Of a stretch of 64,000 nucleotides of DNA, positions 36,519-45,755 are shown in pieces. The DNA comes from Rhizobium redzepovicii (GTDB taxonomy: Bacteria > Pseudomonadota > Alphaproteobacteria > Rhizobiales > Rhizobiaceae): assembly GCF_019793435.1 (NCBI RefSeq), contig NZ_JAILYH010000010.1, positions 186,001 to 250,000 of the forward strand, read 5' to 3'. The position numbers and the translations under genes were made by a program. Under the pieces are notes generated by a model. It saw only the letters and a program-made list of their open reading frames with translations, was not told the origin of the DNA and did not search any database. Each line of letters begins with the position of its first letter. Positions within the stretch are counted from its first letter, which is position 1.

Positions 36519-38549
36519 ATGACACCCAAAGACAAGCCAAAACGCCCGGGCGCAAAGCCCTTTTCACGCGACAGCGGGCCGAAGGCCGGCGCGAAGTCGG
36601 GCGGCACGAAGCCGGCAAAGGCTGCGATCGCGGCCGAGACCGAAGGCGAGGCCAAGGCCGAACGCATTTCCAAGGTGATGGCGCGCGCCGGCGTCGCCTC
36701 CCGCCGCGACATCGAGCGCATGATCATGGAAGGCCGCGTGACGCTGAACGGCGCGGTTCTCGACACCCCTGTCGTCAACGTCACGCTGGCCGATCGCATC
36801 GAGGTCGACGGCGTGCCGATCCGCGGCATCGAGCGCACCAGGCTGTGGCTCTATCATAAGCCGGCCGGGCTGGTGACCACCAATGCCGATCCGGAAGGCC
36901 GCGCGACCGTCTTCGACAACCTGCCGGAAGAACTGCCGCGCGTCATGTCGATCGGCCGTCTCGATATCAACACCGAAGGCCTGCTGCTGCTGACCAATGA
37001 CGGCGGTCTTGCCCGTGCGCTCGAGCTGCCGGCGACCGGCTGGCTGCGCCGCTACCGTGTCCGCGCCCATGGCGACATCGATCAGGACGCTCTCGACAAG
37101 CTGAAGGACGGCATTGCCGTCGACGGCGTGCTCTACGGTTCGATCGAGGCGACGCTCGACCGCACGCAGGGCTCGAACGTCTGGATCACCATGGGTCTTC
37201 GCGAAGGCAAGAACCGCGAAATCAAGAACGTGATGGGCGCGCTCGGCCTTGACGTCAATCGTCTGATCCGCATCTCCTACGGCCCGTTCCAGCTCGGCGA
37301 CTTACCGGAAGGCCATGTCATCGAAGTGCGCGGCCGCACGCTTCGCGACCAGCTCGGCCCGCGCCTGATCGAGGAAGCCAAGGCGAATTTCGATGCGCCG
37401 ATCTATAACGCGCCGGCGGTTGCCGCCGAGGAAGGGGCTGAAGCCCCAGTACCGGAAAGGCGCGAGCAGCGTCCGCGCCGCGACGAGGACAAGCGCGAAC
37501 GGGCGCTGAGCCGCCTCGACACCAAGCGCGACGATCGCCGCGGTGGCGGGCGTAGAGATGACGACCGCCGCGATGGCGGCCGCTTCGACGACGACAAGCC
37601 GAAACGTCCCCAGCCGCTCGGCCAGCGCCGCAGCGCCAATGTCTGGATGGCGCCGGGCGCCCGGCCGCTCGGCGAAAAAGCTGCGGCGAAAGCTGCCAAG
37701 AATGAGCAGACCGCGCGCCGGCGCGGCGAGCAGGTGCCGGCAAAAAGCAGCGGTTCCCAACATATCGAGGATCGCCCGCGCACACAGATCAATCGGGTGC
37801 GCGAAGAGGACGGCGAATGGATCCGCTCGAGCGAGCAGCCCAATCGCAAGGATGAAGGCGAAGCCCGCGGCCGCAAGCGTCCGTTCGGGGATCGTCCGGG
37901 CCGTGAAGAGCGCGGTTTTGGCGACCGCCCGGCCCGCGGCGACCGCAGGCCCCGTGAAGGGGGTGACGAACGTCCGCGTAGCAGAAGCTCTGCCGGTGAA
38001 GGCCGCCCCGAGCGTCCGCGCGGCGATCGGCCTTTCGGTGATCGTCCCTCGCGTGGCGACCGGCCCTTCGGCGACAAGCCGCGCGGGGATCGCAAACCGC
38101 GTGGCGATGGTGACGAACGTCCTCGTGCCGCCAGATCCTCCACCGGTGAGGCCCGTTCGGAGCGTCCGCGCGGTGACCGGCCTTTCGGGGATCGTCCTTC
38201 GCGTGGCGACCGCCCCTTCGGCGATAAGCCGCGGGGTGAACGCAGGCCGCGCGAGGACGGTGATGAACGTCCGCGCGCAGCCAGAAGTTTTGCCGGCGAA
38301 GGCCGCTCCGAGCGTCCGCGTGGCGAGAAATCCTTCGGCGACAAATCTGCGGGCGGCCGGTCTTCGGGCGATAAGCCGCGCGGCAAGGGCTTTGGCGCCA
38401 AGCCGGGCGCGGCCAAGAATTTTTCCGGTAAGCCGAAGGACGCCAAATCAGGCGGCGACAGACCGGGCGGCGACAGGCCCGCGGGCGGGCCGTCCAGAGG
38501 TAGTGGAAAAGGAAAGGGAATGACGCGCGGTGCGGATCGTCGGCGGTGA
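36519..38549 (+). CDS. RluB/RsuA-family rRNA pseudouridine synthase with long repetitive basic tail
   Basis: This 676-residue protein has an S4 RNA-binding domain (RISKVMARAGVASRRDIERM near residue 48), then the pseudouridine synthase domain with RLDINTEGLLLLTND near residue 147 (catalytic Asp), and EGKNREIKNVMGALGLDV near 229. From about residue 300 to the end it is an R/G/D/P-rich, disordered-looking tail. The tail contains three imperfect tandem repeats of about 49 residues (GDxxPRxxGDERPR ... RGDRPFGDKPR) at roughly residues 468-616. The family modifies U in 23S or 16S rRNA. The stop overlaps rsmD by 20 bp. Confidence 0.9.
   Translation: MTPKDKPKRPGAKPFSRDSGPKAGAKSGGTKPAKAAIAAETEGEAKAERISKVMARAGVASRRDIERMIMEGRVTLNGAVLDTPVVNVTLADRIEVDGVPIRGIERTRLWLYHKPAGLVTTNADPEGRATVFDNLPEELPRVMSIGRLDINTEGLLLLTNDGGLARALELPATGWLRRYRVRAHGDIDQDALDKLKDGIAVDGVLYGSIEATLDRTQGSNVWITMGLREGKNREIKNVMGALGLDVNRLIRISYGPFQLGDLPEGHVIEVRGRTLRDQLGPRLIEEAKANFDAPIYNAPAVAAEEGAEAPVPERREQRPRRDEDKRERALSRLDTKRDDRRGGGRRDDDRRDGGRFDDDKPKRPQPLGQRRSANVWMAPGARPLGEKAAAKAAKNEQTARRRGEQVPAKSSGSQHIEDRPRTQINRVREEDGEWIRSSEQPNRKDEGEARGRKRPFGDRPGREERGFGDRPARGDRRPREGGDERPRSRSSAGEGRPERPRGDRPFGDRPSRGDRPFGDKPRGDRKPRGDGDERPRAARSSTGEARSERPRGDRPFGDRPSRGDRPFGDKPRGERRPREDGDERPRAARSFAGEGRSERPRGEKSFGDKSAGGRSSGDKPRGKGFGAKPGAAKNFSGKPKDAKSGGDRPGGDRPAGGPSRGSGKGKGMTRGADRRR
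37920..38365 (+). repeat. Coding tandem repeats, about 150 bp each
   Basis: Three imperfect copies of a 147-150 bp unit lie inside the 3' part of the pseudouridine synthase gene, each encoding roughly 49-50 residues with DERPR, SERPRG and FGDKPR blocks. They stay in frame, so variation in copy number would alter only tail length. Confidence 0.75.
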
Positions 38550-39090
38550 ATTTCGCGGGCGGCCTCTCGCCGTGCCAAAATCCAACGAGATCCGGCCGAC
38601 TGCCGACCGGACGCGCGAGAGCCTGTTCAATATATTGAGCCATGCCTATCCGGAATGCGTCGATGGCACCCGGATCCTTGACCTTTTTGCCGGAACCGGC
38701 GCGGTCGGTCTCGAAGCCGTTTCACGCGGCTGTCGTCACGCGCTCTTCGTCGAAAACAGCGTCGAGGGCAGGGCGCTGCTCTGGGAAAACATCGATGCGC
38801 TCGGCCTGCACGGCCGCACGCGCATCCTGCGCCGCGATGCGACCGATCTCGGCAGCGTCGGCAATCTCGAAGCTTTCGACATGCTGTTTGCCGACCCGCC
38901 CTATGGCAAAGGCCTCGGCGAAAAGGCGATGGCGGCGGCGGCCGGCGGCGGCTGGCTCAGGCCCGGCGCGATCGCGGTGCTCGAGGAACGCGCCGATATT
39001 GTCGTATCCGTGCATCCTTCCTATGTTTTCCTCGAAAACCGCATCTTTGGCGATACGAGGGTACATTTCTTCCGGTATCAGCCGCAATAA
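38530..39090 (+). CDS. rsmD: 16S rRNA (guanine-966-N2)-methyltransferase RsmD
   Basis: RsmD methylates G966 of 16S rRNA. The 186-residue protein begins MRIVGGEFRGRPL from a GTG start that overlaps the preceding gene by 20 bp. It shows PTADRTRESLFNIL near residue 22, the SAM-binding LDLFAGTGAVGLEA near residue 49, and the catalytic DPPYGKGL near residue 119. The overlap suggests translational coupling with the RNA-modifying pseudouridine synthase upstream. Confidence 0.95.
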   Translation: MRIVGGEFRGRPLAVPKSNEIRPTADRTRESLFNILSHAYPECVDGTRILDLFAGTGAVGLEAVSRGCRHALFVENSVEGRALLWENIDALGLHGRTRILRRDATDLGSVGNLEAFDMLFADPPYGKGLGEKAMAAAAGGGWLRPGAIAVLEERADIVVSVHPSYVFLENRIFGDTRVHFFRYQPQ

Positions 39091-39103
39091 GCGGGGGCGG
39101 GGC

Positions 39104-39985
39104 GTGCAGCAGGCAGAGATCATCAGTCCGAAACTGCCTGCGATCAGCGATCTTCCAACGGTCGCCGTCGCTTTCGGCGGCGGTGGCGCGCGCGGACTTG
39201 CCCACATCCATATCATCGAGACGCTCGACGAACTCGGCATCCGCCCGGTGGCGATATCGGGTTCGTCGATGGGCGCGATCATGGGGGCCGGCATGGCCGC
39301 CGGCATGTCGGGAGCCGAAATCCGCGAACATGCGCTGACGACCGTCGGCAACAAGACGGCGGTCGTTGCACGCATCTGGGGCCTGCGGCCGGCGACGGTG
39401 CGCGATGCGGTGGCCAAGGGCATCCGCATCGGCCAGTTCAATCTGGAGCGGATCCTGAAAGCCTTTCTGCCGGCCGAGTTGCCGGCCCGCTTCGAGGATT
39501 TGCTGGTGCCGATGAAGGTCATCACCACGGATTATTACGGGCAGAACGAAGTCATCATCGAAGAAGGTGAGCTGTTTCCGGCACTCGCCGCGTCTTCCGC
39601 CATTCCCGCCGTCTTCATGCCGGTGCGCCTGCGCGGCCGGGTGATGATCGACGGTGGTATCAGCAATCCCGTGCCCTATGAACCGCTGATGGATCTTGCC
39701 GATATCGTCATCGGCATCGATGTCGTCGGCGCGCCGGAAGGCGACGGCACCCATATTCCGAACCGCATGGAGAGCATCTTCGGCTCCGGCCAGCTGATGA
39801 TGCAGACGGCGATCACGCTGAAGCTGAAGCTCTGCCAGCCGCACATCTTCCTGCGCCCGGCCGTCGGCCGCACCGGCGTCATGGATTTCCTCAAGGCCCG
39901 CGAGGTGCTGGCCATGTCGGTCGGCGTCAAGGACGAGCTGAAATTCGCCCTTGACCGGGAAATCGAAGCGCGGCTCAAGCGCTAG
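39104..39985 (+). CDS. Patatin-like phospholipase / serine hydrolase (RssA-like)
   Basis: This 293-residue protein has the patatin signature: oxyanion loop FGGGGARG near residue 27, nucleophile elbow ISGSSMGAI near residue 54, and the second dyad residue in MIDGGISNP near residue 182. It probably hydrolyses acyl esters of lipids in the cytoplasm or at the membrane. The start is GTG at 39104, 13 bp after rsmD, behind a GGGGGCGGGG tract. The reading frame upstream runs through rsmD and is not coding. Confidence 0.88.
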   Translation: MQQAEIISPKLPAISDLPTVAVAFGGGGARGLAHIHIIETLDELGIRPVAISGSSMGAIMGAGMAAGMSGAEIREHALTTVGNKTAVVARIWGLRPATVRDAVAKGIRIGQFNLERILKAFLPAELPARFEDLLVPMKVITTDYYGQNEVIIEEGELFPALAASSAIPAVFMPVRLRGRVMIDGGISNPVPYEPLMDLADIVIGIDVVGAPEGDGTHIPNRMESIFGSGQLMMQTAITLKLKLCQPHIFLRPAVGRTGVMDFLKAREVLAMSVGVKDELKFALDREIEARLKR

Positions 39986-39994
39986 AACATAGTG

Positions 39995-40444
39995 TTATTG
40001 GGCGTGGCCCTCATGGCCACCCGCCCCGTTTGACGCCGCGTTAATCATCATGACCGTGCCCTCGAAGCTTGAGAACAGTGCCAGCGCGGAGGGATCAAGG
40101 CTTGTCTCGGCCTCTTTCAGCTTCGCAGCCAGTCCGGCCGCGTCACTTGCCGGGAGGCCGATTTTCTCCAGCGTCCCCGCATCCTTCAGGCTGTCGCCGC
40201 TACTGAGATAGATGCTCCAGCCATGATGCGTCTTTTGCAGCAAGACGCGTCCGCCGCGCCCAGCTTGGCGCCAGCCGGCGATCGCCCAATCGGCCTGGAC
40301 GACGACCGGGGCGATGTCCAATGGCTTATCAAGCCTTTCGAACATCAGCTTCAGCCTTGCCGGGATCGCCTGCTGCGGATCGTCGTCCGCAGCTGCCATG
40401 GATGCGAAAAGCATGCAGGCTAGAAGGGCAATGATCATCCTCAT
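39995..40444 (-). CDS. Periplasmic protein, probable copper-uptake accessory protein
   Basis: This 149-residue protein has a signal peptide (MIIALLACMLFASMAAA). Its mature domain carries ADWAIAGWRQAGRGGRVLL, HHGWSIYLSSGDSLKD and a C-terminal HEGHAQ. This pattern matches what I recall as the copper uptake system-associated protein family. The start at 40444 is preceded by AGGGAGA at good spacing; a longer TTG start would overlap the PepSY gene. It is the third gene of a three-gene operon. Confidence 0.75.
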   Translation of the reverse strand: MRMIIALLACMLFASMAAADDDPQQAIPARLKLMFERLDKPLDIAPVVVQADWAIAGWRQAGRGGRVLLQKTHHGWSIYLSSGDSLKDAGTLEKIGLPASDAAGLAAKLKEAETSLDPSALALFSSFEGTVMMINAASNGAGGHEGHAQ

Positions 40445-40457
40445 CGAATGGTCTCCC

Positions 40458-41831
40458 TTAAGCGACAACGCGTTTCAACACGGGCACGAAGCGCACGACG
40501 ATCTGGTCGAAGGCGATCATGGCGACAATGGCGAGCCCGCTCATCGGGAAGGCGACGGCGAAGATGGCGGTAATCAGCCACAGGCCGTAATAGACCGCGC
40601 GTTTTGGCGGCATGGGTGGCACGCCGAGCCGGCCGGCCGGGCGCCGTTTCCACCACATGATGACGGCACTCACGCAGCTGAGCACGATGGCCAGGCAGGT
40701 TGCGAGCATCAGCAACTGGTTGAAACGCCGCCATTCCTGTCCCTGGTGGGCATTGATGCCCCACTCGATCGCCTTGCCGAGCAACGGATACTGATTGAAG
40801 CCGATATCGACCAGCGGTTTGCCGGAATACTGGTCGATATGGATGGTGCGTTCGTTGGCCAGATCGTCGGGATAGAGCGAGGCGGTATAGACGCCCGTCT
40901 CGTCGGAGGGAATGACCACGTCGAAGCCCGGCGCCATGCCCAGCCGCCTGGCGATCTCCACGGCCTTGTCGAGACCGATCGGCTTGGCCGATTGTGCTGC
41001 GGCGATATCGGAAAGCGGAACCGGCGCCTTTTCGACGATCCAGCCGCTCTTCGGCAGGATGTCCTCGGTCACCTTCTGCGATTTCGGCACGTCGTCCCAG
41101 AGCTGGACGGGATAGCCGAGGCCGTGTTCGGTCAGCCAGGCATTGGCGTTTGCGCCCCAATAGCCCGACCATGGCATGCCTGTTATCGCCAGGAAGAAGA
41201 TCAGCACCCCGGCGAAGGCGCCCGTCACCGCATGCAGGTCACGCCAGAAAACCCGGCGGCCCGATGTTCCCCGCACGCTGACGACACCGCCCGTCTGGCG
41301 GCGCGGCCACCAGAGATAGATGCCGGTGACGACGAGCACCATGGCAAAGCCGCCGGTGATCTCAATCAGCCGGTTCGCTATACCGCCGAAATAGGCCAGG
41401 CTGTGGATGCGCTTGACGACATAATTGAACTCATCGGTCGATCCGACCACATCGAGCACCTTGCCGGCATAAGGGTCGACGAAGACCAGCGTCGTGCCGG
41501 CATCGCTGGCGACGGTGACGATGGCCGATCGCTCAGGTCCGGCCGGCTCCTTGTAGGAGGTCGCCGCCGAGCTCGGCACCGCGGCGGTGGCGATTTCCGC
41601 GATCCGCTCGGCCGGCAGCGCCTGGCCGGAGGGCTGGACGGTATAACGGTAGCCGAAGAAGCTGTTGTTGATCTCGTCCTTGAAAAGATAGAGCGATCCG
41701 GTCACGGCCAGATTGAGCATGAAGGGTATGACGAGAAGCCCGGCAAAGAAATGCCAGCGCCAGATGGCGCGGTAGAGCGAAACGCCGCTGGCGGCGTCCT
41801 CCGCCGGTCCGGCGGCAGTGATAGTCGACAT
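40458..41831 (-). CDS. PepSY-associated transmembrane protein
   Basis: This 457-residue inner-membrane protein of the PepSY_TM family often accompanies metal or siderophore uptake and ferric-reductase functions. It has an N-terminal helix (WHFFAGLLVIPFMLNLAVTG), a periplasmic PepSY-like region (GKVLDVVGSTDEFNYVVKRI), HSLAYFGG with potential haem-ligating His, further helices (GGFAMVLVVTGIYLWWP, FAGVLIFFLAITGMPWSG) and two helices near the C-terminus. The neighbours encode a Cys/His-rich protein and a copper-uptake-type protein, which points to copper or haem rather than iron siderophores. Confidence 0.85.
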   Translation of the reverse strand: MSTITAAGPAEDAASGVSLYRAIWRWHFFAGLLVIPFMLNLAVTGSLYLFKDEINNSFFGYRYTVQPSGQALPAERIAEIATAAVPSSAATSYKEPAGPERSAIVTVASDAGTTLVFVDPYAGKVLDVVGSTDEFNYVVKRIHSLAYFGGIANRLIEITGGFAMVLVVTGIYLWWPRRQTGGVVSVRGTSGRRVFWRDLHAVTGAFAGVLIFFLAITGMPWSGYWGANANAWLTEHGLGYPVQLWDDVPKSQKVTEDILPKSGWIVEKAPVPLSDIAAAQSAKPIGLDKAVEIARRLGMAPGFDVVIPSDETGVYTASLYPDDLANERTIHIDQYSGKPLVDIGFNQYPLLGKAIEWGINAHQGQEWRRFNQLLMLATCLAIVLSCVSAVIMWWKRRPAGRLGVPPMPPKRAVYYGLWLITAIFAVAFPMSGLAIVAMIAFDQIVVRFVPVLKRVVA

Positions 41832-41917
41832 GAGGATGGATCCGTATCCGCGGCCGGCTGCGGGAAGCAGTTCGGCCGGCGTTGAAAGGCGTCACGGCGC
41901 CTGCCGCAACACGAGGT

Positions 41918-42337
41918 TCAGGCGAGGATCGGATCGGAAGGCGGAGCGCGGGGACCGGTATTGGGCGGGAAAAGCCGGCGAGGGAAGCTTTCGGCCCGGA
42001 TCGGCAGTTCGACCGCGACCGCAAAGGGTATCGGAGCACCGGCGACATCCATCGGCGCCGGCAGCAGGGTCGAGGCGCCGATCCGGCAGGCCTCGCAACC
42101 ATGCGAATGGGTTTTGTCGTGCTGGCCTTGATCGGATTTATCGCTGACGGTGACGCAAAGCGACGGCAGCGTTCCATCGGGCAGTACATATTGCGCGAGT
42201 TCGGTCGGACCGGACTCATCGGCGACGGGAGCCTGATGGGCGAATGCGACAAAAACCAACGTCGCCGCGCACAGGATGCGCAGTGCCCATTGCTCGATCT
42301 GTCTCGCCCGTCTGATCAAGTGTCCCTCTCCGATCAC
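41918..42337 (-). CDS. Small Cys/His-motif membrane or secreted protein
   Basis: The 139-residue protein has a hydrophobic N-terminal segment (ALRILCAATLVFVAFAHQ) and a compact metal-site-like motif, HDKTHSHGCEACRIGAS, followed by LLPAP. It is proline-rich towards the end. Probably DUF2946-like, with a role in metal handling, but not assigned with confidence. The start is GTG at 42337. It heads the operon that continues with the PepSY protein 86 bp downstream. Confidence 0.6.
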   Translation of the reverse strand: MIGEGHLIRRARQIEQWALRILCAATLVFVAFAHQAPVADESGPTELAQYVLPDGTLPSLCVTVSDKSDQGQHDKTHSHGCEACRIGASTLLPAPMDVAGAPIPFAVAVELPIRAESFPRRLFPPNTGPRAPPSDPILA

Positions 42338-42400
42338 CCGCTGATAGACGCCGCCGAGCGCATATTCAATGCGTCAATTTAACAAGCCGATCGGCGGCGA

Positions 42401-44215
42401 TCAGGCCTCCGCCGTCGCATCCACCGTTCCCGCCAGCGGATCGTCCTCGAATGGATCGGCGGCGCGTTTCGGCTTCACGAGCGGTTCGGGGCGGACAGGG
42501 TGGGAAAACAGCATGTCGCGGCCGGCCTGCAGCCCTTCCGACACCTGCAGCACCAGGCGCGCCTCGTCGCGCTTGCGGATATCCTCGCCGATCTCATAGG
42601 CGTCGACCTCGGGAACGCCGAGCGCCTCCAGCGTCCGCCGCCCGAAGAGCAGGCCGGATTCCAGCGTTTCGCGCAACTCGTAGTCGACGCCCTTGTTGCG
42701 CAGTTCGATCGAATGGATACGGTCGTAGGAGCGCACGTAGAGCCTTGTGTGCGGATAATCCGCCTGCACCAGCTCCACCACCTTGTCGGTGACCTCCTTC
42801 TTCTGCGTGCAGACGAGCACGATCTTTGCCCGGTCGATGCCGGCCGAGCGCAGCACGTCCTTGCGGGTGCCGTCACCGAAATAGATGCGGAAGCCGAAAG
42901 AGGAGGCCTGGCGGATGCGGTCCGCCGAAAATTCGATGACGGTGACGCTGCGCCCGCCGGCAAGCAGGATCTGCGCGGCGATCTGGCCGAAACGCGAGAA
43001 GCCGACCATCAGCACGTCGGCGCCGGCGCCCTCGAAATCCTCGTCCAACTCCTCATGCTCGTCGCCGCTGAGCAGACGCTTCGCAAGCGCCGCGCCGATC
43101 GGCGTCAGCGCCATGGACAGCGTGACGATCGCGACCAGCAGCGATGCCGTGCTCGCCGACATCAGCCCGACGGTCGCCGCCGCGGTAAACAGCACGAAGC
43201 CGAATTCGCCGCCCTGCGGCAGCAGGAAGGCGATGCGGATCGCATCATCATGCGGAGAGCCGGAGATCCGGCAGAGCCCGTAGATGATGATCGCCTTGAC
43301 CGCCATGATGATCGGCACCGCGACGATGACGAAGAGCACGTTGTCGGCAAGCACGTCGAGCTGCAGCGACAGGCCGACGGCGATGAAGAAGATGGCGAGC
43401 AGCACGCCGCGGAAGGGCTCGATATCGGCCTCCAGCTCGTGCCGATAGGAGGATTCGGCGAGCATCACCCCGGAGAGGAAGGCGCCCATCGCCATCGAAA
43501 GCCCGGCAAGCTGCATTAGGCTCGCCGATCCCATGACGACGAAGAGGGCGGCGGCGATCATCGCTTCGCGCGCACCGGTGCGCGCGATGACCTGGAAGAG
43601 CGGCGTCAGCAGGTAGCGCCCCATGACGACCATCGCCGCGACCGCGCCGACGGCGACCGCAAAATCGGTGAGCGGCGCAGGGCTGCCCTTGCCGCCGCCG
43701 TCGAGCACGGTGATCAGCGCCAAGAGCGGCACGATTGCAAGGTCCTGGAACAGCAGCATCGAGAAGGAGCGCTGCCCATACCTCGTGTTGACGTCGCCGT
43801 CGCCCTCGAGGATCTGCATGGCGAAGGCCGTCGAGGATAGTGCCAGGCCGAAGCCGGCGACGATGCTGCCGCGCCAGTCGAGAACCTCAGAAAACCAGGC
43901 AAGCGCGGTCAGCGCCAGCCCGGTCACCACCACCTGCGCCGTGCCGAGGCCGAAAATGTCGCGGCGCATTTGCCAGAGGCGGCTGGGTTTCAGCTCCAGC
44001 CCGATGATGAAAAGCAGGAAGACGACGCCGAGTTCGGCGACGGCAAGGATCTGTTCGCCATCGGTGATGCCGTGGAAAACCGGCCCGATGACGATGCCGG
44101 CGGCGAGATAGCCGAGCACCGTGCCGAGCCCGAGCTTCTTGAATATCGGCGCGGCGACCACCCCTCCGCCGAGCAGCAGGATCGTTTCGGAAAAAAAGGC
44201 ATTGGACGCGGACAT
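42401..44215 (-). CDS. CPA2-family monovalent cation:proton antiporter with RCK domain (KefC-like)
   Basis: The 604-residue protein has about 12 transmembrane segments (ETILLLGGGVVAAPIFKKLG, GVVFLLFIIGLEL). A cytoplasmic RCK_N/TrkA-N domain starts near residue 420 (ADVLMVGFSRFGQIAAQI, VTVIEFSADRI), and there is a charged tail. The architecture is that of KefB/KefC glutathione-gated K+ efflux systems. The start at 44215 (MSASNAFFSETI) is preferred; a 30-residue extension to 44305 overlaps the divergent pmbA upstream region. Ion specificity is inferred. Confidence 0.9.
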   Translation of the reverse strand: MSASNAFFSETILLLGGGVVAAPIFKKLGLGTVLGYLAAGIVIGPVFHGITDGEQILAVAELGVVFLLFIIGLELKPSRLWQMRRDIFGLGTAQVVVTGLALTALAWFSEVLDWRGSIVAGFGLALSSTAFAMQILEGDGDVNTRYGQRSFSMLLFQDLAIVPLLALITVLDGGGKGSPAPLTDFAVAVGAVAAMVVMGRYLLTPLFQVIARTGAREAMIAAALFVVMGSASLMQLAGLSMAMGAFLSGVMLAESSYRHELEADIEPFRGVLLAIFFIAVGLSLQLDVLADNVLFVIVAVPIIMAVKAIIIYGLCRISGSPHDDAIRIAFLLPQGGEFGFVLFTAAATVGLMSASTASLLVAIVTLSMALTPIGAALAKRLLSGDEHEELDEDFEGAGADVLMVGFSRFGQIAAQILLAGGRSVTVIEFSADRIRQASSFGFRIYFGDGTRKDVLRSAGIDRAKIVLVCTQKKEVTDKVVELVQADYPHTRLYVRSYDRIHSIELRNKGVDYELRETLESGLLFGRRTLEALGVPEVDAYEIGEDIRKRDEARLVLQVSEGLQAGRDMLFSHPVRPEPLVKPKRAADPFEDDPLAGTVDATAEA

Positions 44216-44334
44216 CGGGGCGATTTCTTTCGACGGCGGGGAACAGGCCGGCAGCCCCGACAAAGAATCGGCGGCGGCGGCCTTGATGCTTGGGTGAGTG
44301 CACAATAAATGGAAGCCGAAGGAAAGGCCAAATC

Positions 44335-45681
44335 ATGTCCTCTGAAATCGATTCCTCGACACTTCTTTCCCGCGCAAGTCAATTGATCGATCTGGCCAGG
44401 AAGGCAGGGGCCGACGCCGCCGACGCCGTCGTCGTCCGGTCGCGCTCGCAATCGGTCAGCGTCCGCCTCGGCAAGGTCGAGGGCACGGAATCCTCCGAAA
44501 GCGACGATTTTTCGCTGCGCGTCTTCATCGGCAAGCGCGTTGCCAGCGTTTCGGCCAATCCGGGCTTCGATCTGCAGGCGCTGGCCGAACGCGCCGTCGC
44601 CATGGCCAAAGTCTCGCCGGAAGATCCCTTCGCCTGCCTCGCGGATGAGGCGAGCCTTGCGAAATCCTACCCCGACCTGCAATTGCTCGATACCACCGAG
44701 GTCTCCTCCGAGATGCTGCGCGAGGCAGGCCTTGCAGCTGAGGCCGCGGCCCTTGCGGTCGAGGGCGTCACCAATTCCTCCGGCGCCGGTGCCTCGGCCG
44801 GCATGGGCGGCCTGGTTCTCGCCACCTCGCACGGTTTCGAAGGCAGCTACATGGCCTCGCGTTTCGGCCATTCCGTCAGCGTCATCGCCGGAGAAGGCAC
44901 CGGCATGGAGCGCGATTATGATTTCGACAGCCGGCTCTATTATGCCGAGCTCGACGATCCCGCCGAGATCGGCCGCCGAGCCGGCGAACGGGTGATAAAG
45001 CGCATCAACCCGCGCCAGGTGCCGACCGGCAAGGATGTCACCGTCATCTTCGATCCGCGAGTCGCCCGCGGCTTCGTCGGCCATATCGCCGGCGCAATCA
45101 ATGGCGCCGCCGTCGCCCGCAAGTCGAGCTTCCTGCGCGACAGGATGGGTCAGCAGGTACTGAAATCGGGCCTGTCTATCACCGACGATCCGTTGATCGT
45201 GCGCGGCCCCTCCTCGCGGCCCTTCGACGGCGAGGGCGTATCGGGCGAGCGGATGGTGATGATCGAGGACGGCGTCTTGAAGCATTGGTTCCTGTCGACC
45301 TCGACCGGTCGCGAGCTCGGCCTTCAGACCAACGGCCGCGGCGTGCGCGGCGGCACTGCCGTTTCGCCGTCCTCCACCAATCTTGCCCTTGAACCCGGCG
45401 ACATCACGCCGGAGGAACTGATCCGCAGCGTCGGCAATGGCTTTTATGTCACCGAATTGATCGGCCACGGCGTCAACATGATCACCGGCGAATACAGCCG
45501 CGGCGCCACCGGTTTCTGGATCGAGAACGGCGAACTGACCTTCCCGGTCTCCGAGGTGACGATCGCCTCGAATCTCAAGGAGATGTTCATGCGCCTGACG
45601 CCGGCAAACGACATCGACCGCAAGTTCGGCGTCGCGGCCCCGACCTTCGCCATCGAAGGCATGACCCTGGCAGGGCGGTAG
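44335..45681 (+). CDS. pmbA: TldD/PmbA-family metalloprotease subunit PmbA
   Basis: PmbA (TldE) pairs with TldD in a peptidase that degrades unfolded peptides and matures some modified peptides. The 448-residue protein matches the family along its length: DFSLRVFIGKRVASVS near residue 60, VTNSSGAGASAGMGG near residue 145, VIFDPRVARGFVGH near residue 240, GHGVNMITGEYSRGATGFW near residue 380. It lacks the zinc HExxxH found in TldD, as expected for PmbA. The ATG at 44335 follows GAAGGAAAGG. A palindromic repeat begins at its stop codon. Confidence 0.93.
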   Translation: MSSEIDSSTLLSRASQLIDLARKAGADAADAVVVRSRSQSVSVRLGKVEGTESSESDDFSLRVFIGKRVASVSANPGFDLQALAERAVAMAKVSPEDPFACLADEASLAKSYPDLQLLDTTEVSSEMLREAGLAAEAAALAVEGVTNSSGAGASAGMGGLVLATSHGFEGSYMASRFGHSVSVIAGEGTGMERDYDFDSRLYYAELDDPAEIGRRAGERVIKRINPRQVPTGKDVTVIFDPRVARGFVGHIAGAINGAAVARKSSFLRDRMGQQVLKSGLSITDDPLIVRGPSSRPFDGEGVSGERMVMIEDGVLKHWFLSTSTGRELGLQTNGRGVRGGTAVSPSSTNLALEPGDITPEELIRSVGNGFYVTELIGHGVNMITGEYSRGATGFWIENGELTFPVSEVTIASNLKEMFMRLTPANDIDRKFGVAAPTFAIEGMTLAGR

Positions 45682-45728
45682 AGCATGATGCCGAAAAGTG
45701 TGTGCGGTTTTCGGACGACATCATGCTC
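45681..45728. repeat. Palindromic intergenic repeat, unit A
   Basis: GAGCATGATGCCGAAAAGTG ... TTTTCGGACGACATCATGCTC. It matches the unit at 17635-17682, with only two or three differences. It begins at the last base of the pmbA stop codon and contains the ATG at 45723, an apparent but doubtful start for the next gene. Confidence 0.85.
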
Positions 45729-45755
45729 AAACGAAAGTTGGACGGATTTGACGGG

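Noticed and set aside
37920-38365. Possible CRISPR-like array because of regular repeats
   Set aside because: The repeats are 147-150 bp, imperfect, in frame and coding, without short identical repeats or spacers, and no cas genes are present.
37403-38578. 391-residue Ser/Arg/Pro-rich minus-strand open frame
   Set aside because: It mirrors the low-complexity repeats of the pseudouridine synthase tail; no start signal or independent conservation visible.
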